A DNA stretch of 64,000 nucleotides from Opitutia bacterium. GTDB taxonomy: Bacteria > Verrucomicrobiota > Verrucomicrobiia > Opitutales > Opitutaceae. Location of the stretch: positions 372,001 through 436,000 of the forward strand of contig JACRHT010000017.1 in the NCBI GenBank assembly GCA_016217545.1, in the 5' to 3' direction. The notes below the pieces were generated by a model that had not been told where the DNA came from, did no database searches, and saw only the letters and a list, made by a program, of their open reading frames with translations. The position numbers were made by a program, and so were the translations under genes. The stretch's first letter is position 1. Each line of letters begins with the position of its first letter. Positions 59,503-64,000 of the stretch are shown piece after piece.

Positions 59503-60035
59503 GCCGTCAGCCTCTCGTCCGCCGCCAATTGCCCGGCCGTCACACGCCGTGGAGTTTCCGCCGCCGCGTGGCGATGCTCGCTTGGGATTTCGCGTGGCCG
59601 CTGCTGTGTCGCTGGACGCCCAAACCGCTGAACCCCTGGCGCCTCGTCGTGCTGCGCGTGTTCGGGGCGAAGATCGTCGGCACGCCGTTCGTGCACCAAC
59701 GCGCGCGCATTCAGCTGCCGTGGAACATCGAATTGCACGATGCCGCGTGCGTCGGCGACCGCGCGAATCTCTACTCGCTCGACCGCATCACGCTGCACGC
59801 CGGTGCGCTCGTGGCGCAGGAAGCTTATTTGTGCACCGGCACGCACGATCTCGCGGATGCCGAGTGGCCGCTGATGACGGCGCCGATCGTGGTGGGCGCG
59901 CGCGCGTTCGTGGGTGCGCGAGCGTTCGTGTTGCCGGGCATCACGATTGGTGAACGGGCGGTCGTCGGCGCGATGAGTGTGGTCACGCGCGAGGTGCCGG
60001 CGGGCGCTTGCGTGCGCGGCAATCCGGCCCGCTAA
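59499..60035 (+). CDS. WcaF-like colanic-acid-type acetyltransferase
   Basis: A 178-residue left-handed beta-helix acetyltransferase. PWSFRRRVAMLAWDFAWPLLCRWTPKPLNPWR is the WcaF-type N-terminus. Hexapeptide coils VFGAKIVGTPFVHQRARIQLPWN, LYSLDRITLHAGALVAQEAYLCTGTHDL (with the catalytic His) and APIVVGARAFVGARAFVLPGITIGERAVVGA follow. It is the last gene of the great operon. No plus-strand terminator is obvious: the hairpin that follows has its T-run on the other strand. It probably O-acetylates the same sugar that its partner glycosyltransferase at 58285 adds. Confidence 0.9.
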   Translation: MSRQPLVRRQLPGRHTPWSFRRRVAMLAWDFAWPLLCRWTPKPLNPWRLVVLRVFGAKIVGTPFVHQRARIQLPWNIELHDAACVGDRANLYSLDRITLHAGALVAQEAYLCTGTHDLADAEWPLMTAPIVVGARAFVGARAFVLPGITIGERAVVGAMSVVTREVPAGACVRGNPAR

Positions 60036-60057
60036 CGGCCCGGCGCCCGTTGGAACG

Positions 60058-60083
60058 AAAAACGCCAGCCGAGCGGCTGGCGT
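60058..60083 (-). terminator. Rho-independent terminator of the metallopeptidase gene
   Basis: Perfect 9-base stem (ACGCCAGCC / GGCTGGCGT) with a 4-base loop; read on the minus strand it is followed by five T residues. It is 33 bases past the stop of the gene at 60116. On the plus strand it lacks a T-run and is a poor terminator for the great operon. Confidence 0.9.
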
Positions 60084-60115
60084 GGGACGAAGTCTAGCGC
60101 GGGAGCGTGAGCGGA

Positions 60116-60808
60116 TCAGTCGTCGCGGCGCCCGCCGACGAGCAGCAAGAGGATATGGAGCAAGCTGCCGAGCGACGCGACGAACGCGGCAACGTAGGTC
60201 AACGCAGCGGCGTCGAGAGTTTCGTGCACTCCGTCCATCTCATCGCGGCCGATGATGCCGAGATTTACGAGTTGGGCTTTGGCACGACGGCTTGCGTCGA
60301 ACTCGACGGGAAGAGTGACCAGTTGAAAGAGACAAATGACCGCGAGAGCAACCGCGCCAAGCATCAGGAAGATACCGCCGGCGGCTTTCGCGCCGAGCAC
60401 GATGCCGATGATGATCAACAGTTGTGAGGCGCCGGAGGCGATCTGCGTGGCGGGCACGAGCGTCTGACGGACTGTCATCATGCCGTAGCCCACCTTGTGC
60501 TGGATGGCGTGTCCGGCTTCGTGCGCCGCGACGCCGAGAGCGGCGAGGCTCGTGCCGTCGTAATTGTGCTCGGAGAGCGCAAGCCGGCGGTTCGAGGGGT
60601 CGTAATGGTCGGAGAGCTCGCCCTCCACGCGGACGATTTCGACGTCGTGAATGCCCGCGCTTTCCATCACGGCCGCCGCGGCCTCGCGACCGGTGATACG
60701 ACCACGCGAGGGGATTTCGACGTTCTTGCGATAGGCGCTCATCACACGCATCTGCGCGTAGAGGCCGAATAGCATGGGAACAATGATGAGGATGATCCAG
60801 AGCAGCAT
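60116..60808 (-). CDS. Membrane zinc metallopeptidase (YugP family)
   Basis: A 230-residue membrane protein with the zinc-binding HEAGH motif at H96-E97-H100 (in GVAAHEAGHAIQHK). It is flanked by an N-terminal helix (1-20) and two to three C-terminal helices. VEGELSDHYDPSNRRLALSEHNYDG (about 61-85) is the usual conserved loop before the active site, and LPVEFDASRRAKAQL follows in the second half. This matches the YugP/PF04298 family, a widespread membrane metallopeptidase of unknown substrate. It is a single gene with its own terminator. Confidence 0.92.
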   Translation of the reverse strand: MLLWIILIIVPMLFGLYAQMRVMSAYRKNVEIPSRGRITGREAAAAVMESAGIHDVEIVRVEGELSDHYDPSNRRLALSEHNYDGTSLAALGVAAHEAGHAIQHKVGYGMMTVRQTLVPATQIASGASQLLIIIGIVLGAKAAGGIFLMLGAVALAVICLFQLVTLPVEFDASRRAKAQLVNLGIIGRDEMDGVHETLDAAALTYVAAFVASLGSLLHILLLLVGGRRDD

Positions 60809-60903
60809 GGTTGAAAATGGGTTCGCGTCTAAAATCCGCAGCGAGACGGATTTTTCCAGTGAAATTCAGCGAGCTGGAAACAGCCCGGCGGCCGTGTAAT
60901 CCC

Positions 60904-62781
60904 TCACCAACGGAACGCGGCGGACACGGACCATTGTCGCGGCGAAGCGGGCACGGCCGGGATCTCCTGAAACGCCGAGTCCCATAGGTTGTCCACCAAG
61001 GCCGAGAACTCCCAGCCACGGAGCGCCGGCGGAGCGAAGTGGAGTCCGAGCGAGGAGACCACGGCGCGATCGCCACCGATGACACGCAGGAAATTCGGCG
61101 CCTGGACGCGATACTCGTTGTCCGACCGCAGTTCGACGCCGTGGCCGACGCGCCAACGAATCGCCGCGGTCGCGCGATGCTCCGGGAAATTCAAGGCATA
61201 GAAACTCGCATCGACGAGCGCCGCACCGTAGTCGCTGCGCTTGTGCAGCCACGCATAGCTGAACGTGAGATCGACACGCGCGCAGTGCCGAGTGGCCAGA
61301 ACCTCGATCCCGTCGGTGACCGTGTCCACGGGATTGGCGGTGCGCGCCGTGACGCCGCGACGGAAAGTCCAATCCACCAAGCGGTCATCCCATCGCCGAA
61401 AAACCGCCGTCTCGACCGACCAGCCGCGGACGGCAAACGCTGCACTCAGCTCAAGGTTCCGCGCGCGCGAGCGGGAGAGATTGGGATTCCCGCGGAAAAG
61501 GCCACTGGTCGCGGAGGAGTTCAGCGCGGTGTAGGACGGCAGCTGGGTCGCTTCGGAATATTCACCGCGGATCATGCGTCCCTCCACGCCGCGCCATTCG
61601 AGCTCCGCGATCGGCGACCAAGCGGATCCGTCGCGATCGGAATGGTCGAACGCCGCGCCGGCGCGAGCGGTCACCCGGCCTGCGCTGGTGGGCGCCGATA
61701 ACTCGGGCAACAGCGTGACCTTTTCGATCGAGCGCTCATTGAAGCGCCCGAACGTCAACGCCGTCGACTCGAGACGATCCCGCTGCGCCTCGAAGGAATA
61801 GCCGAGCGCTGCGGTGGCGAATTGCACGCGCCCCCTCGTGGCGAGGCCACGCAACCATGTCGTGTGTTGGAACGGGTTCGACGCGCCGGGAACGAGGCGG
61901 TTGAACTCGTAGTCGTCCTTGTTGCGCCGATAGAAGGCCGCCGCCTGAAACTCGCTGCCCGCCTGGCTGCGCCACGAGTGGTTGAGCGCGATCAACACTG
62001 TCTGCAGGTTCTCGGTTTCGTTGAAACCAAACGGCGTGTAGAGGTTGGGCCAGCCGAAGAATTTGTGCTGATAACCGGCGAACAGGTCCGTCTGCGACCG
62101 CGAATCCGACGAGCGGCGCTGCATGCGCGCCGCAACGCGCGAAAAATCGTGATCACCGAACGCAATCGCACCGTCGGATTGCGATCGCGCCCACGAGACA
62201 TCGCCGCCGACGCCATTGGGCGAATCGGACGCACGGCCAAGATAGATCGCCTGCCGGTCATAGCCATGGGCCCCGGCGGCCACCGCGACCCGACCGCCCG
62301 TGCGCACAGGTGCCCAGCCGTATTCCACCGAGCCCGTGCCGGCATTGAAGCCGCGAGCGGCGTTGGCGGCACCCGTGGCCACAGCGGGAGCCCCCAGCAT
62401 TTCCGGGGCGACGGGGAGCTCGAAAAGATAGTGTCCCGTCTGGGGGTCCGCCACCGCCGCAGCGCCAATCCGGACGCCGGTCGACTCAAACACACCTCCG
62501 CGCACGCTCACGTCAGCTTGAGCCTCGGCAAAGCTACGGGCCTGAACATCAACGCGCGGCTCAAAACGCAATGCCGTGACGGCCATTCCCAACGTGCCCG
62601 CCGCCTCGTCATTGGCCACGCGAACCTCATTCACCACAAACTCGGGGAGTTTTTTTGCCGTTCCGTCGTCGGCGGCGGCGAGCAGGCGCAACGCAAAGAG
62701 CGTCGCTACGCCAACGAATTTCGCCACCGCTCGTGTCGCTTTCGCAGCAATGTTTCTGTTCTCTTGAATCAAACTTAACAT
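60904..62781 (-). CDS. TonB-dependent receptor
   Basis: A 625-residue outer-membrane receptor. A signal peptide (about 20-38) leads to a short N-terminus (LPEFVVNEVRVANDEA). A plug domain follows with ADVSVRGGVFESTGVRIGAAAVADPQTGHYLFELPV (about 88-122), close to the BtuB-like plug pattern. The beta-barrel ends in the C-terminal aromatic AFRW. The plug's later RIEVLRGP block is degenerate (MLGAPAVATGAANAARGF). The ligand could be a metal complex or vitamin; no transport partner genes are nearby. ATG 62781 lies next to the terminator hairpin of the ferredoxin gene and lacks a Shine-Dalgarno; GTG 62726 is an alternative. Confidence 0.85.
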   Translation of the reverse strand: MLSLIQENRNIAAKATRAVAKFVGVATLFALRLLAAADDGTAKKLPEFVVNEVRVANDEAAGTLGMAVTALRFEPRVDVQARSFAEAQADVSVRGGVFESTGVRIGAAAVADPQTGHYLFELPVAPEMLGAPAVATGAANAARGFNAGTGSVEYGWAPVRTGGRVAVAAGAHGYDRQAIYLGRASDSPNGVGGDVSWARSQSDGAIAFGDHDFSRVAARMQRRSSDSRSQTDLFAGYQHKFFGWPNLYTPFGFNETENLQTVLIALNHSWRSQAGSEFQAAAFYRRNKDDYEFNRLVPGASNPFQHTTWLRGLATRGRVQFATAALGYSFEAQRDRLESTALTFGRFNERSIEKVTLLPELSAPTSAGRVTARAGAAFDHSDRDGSAWSPIAELEWRGVEGRMIRGEYSEATQLPSYTALNSSATSGLFRGNPNLSRSRARNLELSAAFAVRGWSVETAVFRRWDDRLVDWTFRRGVTARTANPVDTVTDGIEVLATRHCARVDLTFSYAWLHKRSDYGAALVDASFYALNFPEHRATAAIRWRVGHGVELRSDNEYRVQAPNFLRVIGGDRAVVSSLGLHFAPPALRGWEFSALVDNLWDSAFQEIPAVPASPRQWSVSAAFRW

Positions 62782-62789
62782 GAATGAGA

Positions 62790-62819
62790 AAAAGAAACCG
62801 CTGCGAAGGTCGCAGCGGT
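62790..62819 (-). terminator. Terminator between ferredoxin and receptor genes
   Basis: Perfect 10-base stem (ACCGCTGCGA / TCGCAGCGGT) with a 3-base loop; on the minus strand it is followed by TTTCTTTTTC. It ends the ferredoxin transcript. Because the receptor start is only 8 bases further on, the receptor mRNA must begin in or past this hairpin, or rely on read-through. Confidence 0.85.
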
Positions 62820-62846
62820 GATCAGTCCGTTTCGAGACGAGCGAGA

Positions 62847-63080
62847 TTACTCGCCGTCGTTGCCGATGGCCTCGACGGGGCAACCTTCGAGAGCCTCCAT
62901 GCAGAGCGCCGTTTCTTCCTCGGTGGCAGGCTGCTTGTGGACGAAAGAGTAACCGCCCTCATCGTGGCGGGTGAAAAAACCGGGCGCCGTCTCGCGGCAA
63001 AGATCGCAATCAATGCACTGCTGATCGACGTAGAACTTTCCAGCGGCGTTTTCTTTCCACTTCTCTGCTTTGTTGGCCAT
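62847..63080 (-). CDS. Small ferredoxin, [4Fe-4S] type
   Basis: A 77-residue electron carrier. The cluster ligands are C22, C25 and C28 (C-x-x-C-x-x-C in QCIDCDLCRETAP) with C67 in GCPVEAI as the fourth. C60 is an extra cysteine. Acidic residues dominate the rest. It has the single-cluster layout of Fd-I-type bacterial ferredoxins. ATG 63080 is preferred over TTG 63092. A possible promoter overlaps the region just upstream, so the mRNA may be nearly leaderless. No redox partner gene is nearby. Confidence 0.93.
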   Translation of the reverse strand: MANKAEKWKENAAGKFYVDQQCIDCDLCRETAPGFFTRHDEGGYSFVHKQPATEEETALCMEALEGCPVEAIGNDGE

Positions 63081-63085
63081 GGGCG

Positions 63086-63114
63086 GATACAAGGATTTTG
63101 AAATACGGTGTCAA
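63086..63114 (-). promoter_or_regulatory. Possible promoter of the ferredoxin gene
   Basis: On the minus strand a perfect -35 (TTGACA, 63114-63109) is followed 17 bases later by TGTATC (63091-63086), a weak -10. Its spacing puts the transcript start at or near the ATG at 63080. No Shine-Dalgarno is present, consistent with a leaderless mRNA. Confidence 0.4.
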
Positions 63115-63205
63115 GCGGGCGAACCCTTCCGCCTCACCGGTCCGCGTCATGTTAACGGCGGAGCCCGGGCTTGTATTTGGAAGGGGCGCGCGTAAGTTTC
63201 GCTCG

Positions 63206-64000
63206 ATGCTTTCGGACCGCTCTTACATGCGCTCGGATTATCCGCGCGAGGCCACCTCGGCGCTCACTTGGATTCTCAGTGCTGTCATCGCGGGCTCAGT
63301 GCTGCAGCTCGTTTTTGAGCGCTTCTTTAACAGCGGAGCATTCCAGCAACTTTTTGCGCTCACACCAGCCGGGCTCTGGCACGGTGAAGTGTGGCGTTTG
63401 GTGACTTACTCTTTGCTCCACGGAGGGCTGCTTCATTTTGTCCTCAACTGCCTCGGCCTGTTTTTGATCGGACGAGAGATTGCGCCGATTCTCGGTTCGC
63501 GCGGGCTGATCCAGTTCTACCTCGGAACCGCGATCATGGGTGGACTGCTCTGGGTCGCGACCCACTCGTGGGGCGCGACGCCGTTCCCCCTGGTCGGGGC
63601 ATCAGGCGTTCTCGCCGGCATGTTCGTCTTTTTTGCCTGCGTCGCGCCGGAGCGCGAAATCACCTTCCTCCTCTTCTTCGTGTTGCCGGTCACACTGAAG
63701 CCGAAATTCCTCGCGTGGATTCTCCTCGGAATCGACGCGTTGGGATACCTTTTCAGCGAGCTCCCCGGCGGCACGTTCGACACCGGCATCGCCCACTCCG
63801 CGCACCTCGGTGGCATGCTCGCCGGCTGGCTCTACTATCGGTTCTTTTTTGCCCGAAACGGTCTGGATCGCGCAACCGAAGCCACATTCCGACTCCCGCA
63901 AATCTTCCGCCGGAAGAAACAGGCGGCAGCACCGTCACCAGTTTCCGGCTCGGCCGCCACCGGGTCCAATCCGCCCGCCAACCTTCGCGCGGAGGTCGAT
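63206..64000 (+). CDS. Rhomboid family intramembrane serine protease, partial
   Basis: Cut by the right edge after 265 codons, so its 3' end is missing. It has about six membrane helices with the rhomboid catalytic dyad: S133 in VGASGVLAGM and H200 in AHSAHLGGML. The HFVLNCLGLF block (77-86) supplies the conserved H77 and N81, and LTPAGLWHGEVWRLVTY is the usual first-helix region. A C-terminal basic, Pro/Ser-rich extension starts around 232. It diverges from the ferredoxin gene across 125 bases. It cleaves membrane proteins within the bilayer; substrates unknown. Confidence 0.93.
   Translation, partial: MLSDRSYMRSDYPREATSALTWILSAVIAGSVLQLVFERFFNSGAFQQLFALTPAGLWHGEVWRLVTYSLLHGGLLHFVLNCLGLFLIGREIAPILGSRGLIQFYLGTAIMGGLLWVATHSWGATPFPLVGASGVLAGMFVFFACVAPEREITFLLFFVLPVTLKPKFLAWILLGIDALGYLFSELPGGTFDTGIAHSAHLGGMLAGWLYYRFFFARNGLDRATEATFRLPQIFRRKKQAAAPSPVSGSAATGSNPPANLRAEVD

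Noticed and set aside
60841-60880. A hairpin (TTTCCAG / CTGGAAA) downstream of the TonB receptor as a terminator
   Set aside because: The loop is about 14 bases and there is no T-run in the required direction.
1-64000. An exosortase/PEP-CTERM polysaccharide locus
   Set aside because: The Wza, Wzz/BY-kinase and barrel genes resemble such loci, but I found no exosortase and no protein with a PEP-CTERM tail in the window.

Overview
The window is 64 kb of GC-rich, densely coded bacterial DNA, almost all of it devoted to making, modifying, exporting and polymerising surface polysaccharide. Outer-membrane proteins (a Wza-type export lipoprotein-like protein, a beta-barrel, a TonB-dependent receptor) show a Gram-negative envelope. 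The mix of a VKOR-DsbA fusion, a phage-collar-like protein with DUF6916, many GT-C membrane proteins and an HEAGH membrane peptidase next to a TonB receptor fits Verrucomicrobiota, probably Opitutales. That placement is inference, because no rRNA or other marker gene is present. I see no tRNA, rRNA, CRISPR array, insertion sequence or prophage.

Left block (1-7070). A polysaccharide export module: a partial GT26 glycosyltransferase, a GT2 glycosyltransferase, an O-antigen-ligase-like membrane protein, a fused Wzz chain-length regulator/BY-kinase, a Wza-type export protein and an outer-membrane beta-barrel. All are on the minus strand except the ligase.

Accessory block (7326-15997). A nucleotidyltransferase-fold protein, two sulfotransferases facing each other with overlapping 3' ends, a GNAT acetyltransferase, a DUF6916 protein and a phage tail-collar-domain protein closed by a clean terminator. 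A VKOR-DsbA disulfide-forming fusion and two tandem membrane-anchored SGNH proteins follow.

GT-C block (16164-34676). Eight large polytopic membrane proteins resembling GT-C lipid-linked-sugar glycosyltransferases lie on both strands, together with an acyltransferase-3, a PRMT-like methyltransferase, a small HEAGH protein and a PhyH-type dioxygenase. Several starts overlap the preceding stop (ATGA or GTGA), showing coupled sub-operons.

Great operon (34941-60035). Twenty-five plus-strand genes, most overlapping their neighbour by 1-11 bases. They begin with gmd (GDP-mannose 4,6-dehydratase) and an ABC O-antigen exporter (Wzm, Wzt with a C-terminal carbohydrate-binding domain). Methyltransferases, an oxidoreductase, an epimerase, thirteen glycosyltransferases, one membrane acyltransferase, two left-handed-helix acetyltransferases and an O-antigen polymerase/ligase-like protein follow. 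They probably build a complex GDP-mannose-derived surface glycan.

Right edge (60058-64000). Housekeeping-like genes: an HEAGH membrane metallopeptidase, a TonB-dependent receptor, a small ferredoxin and a rhomboid protease cut by the window edge, with two minus-strand terminators.
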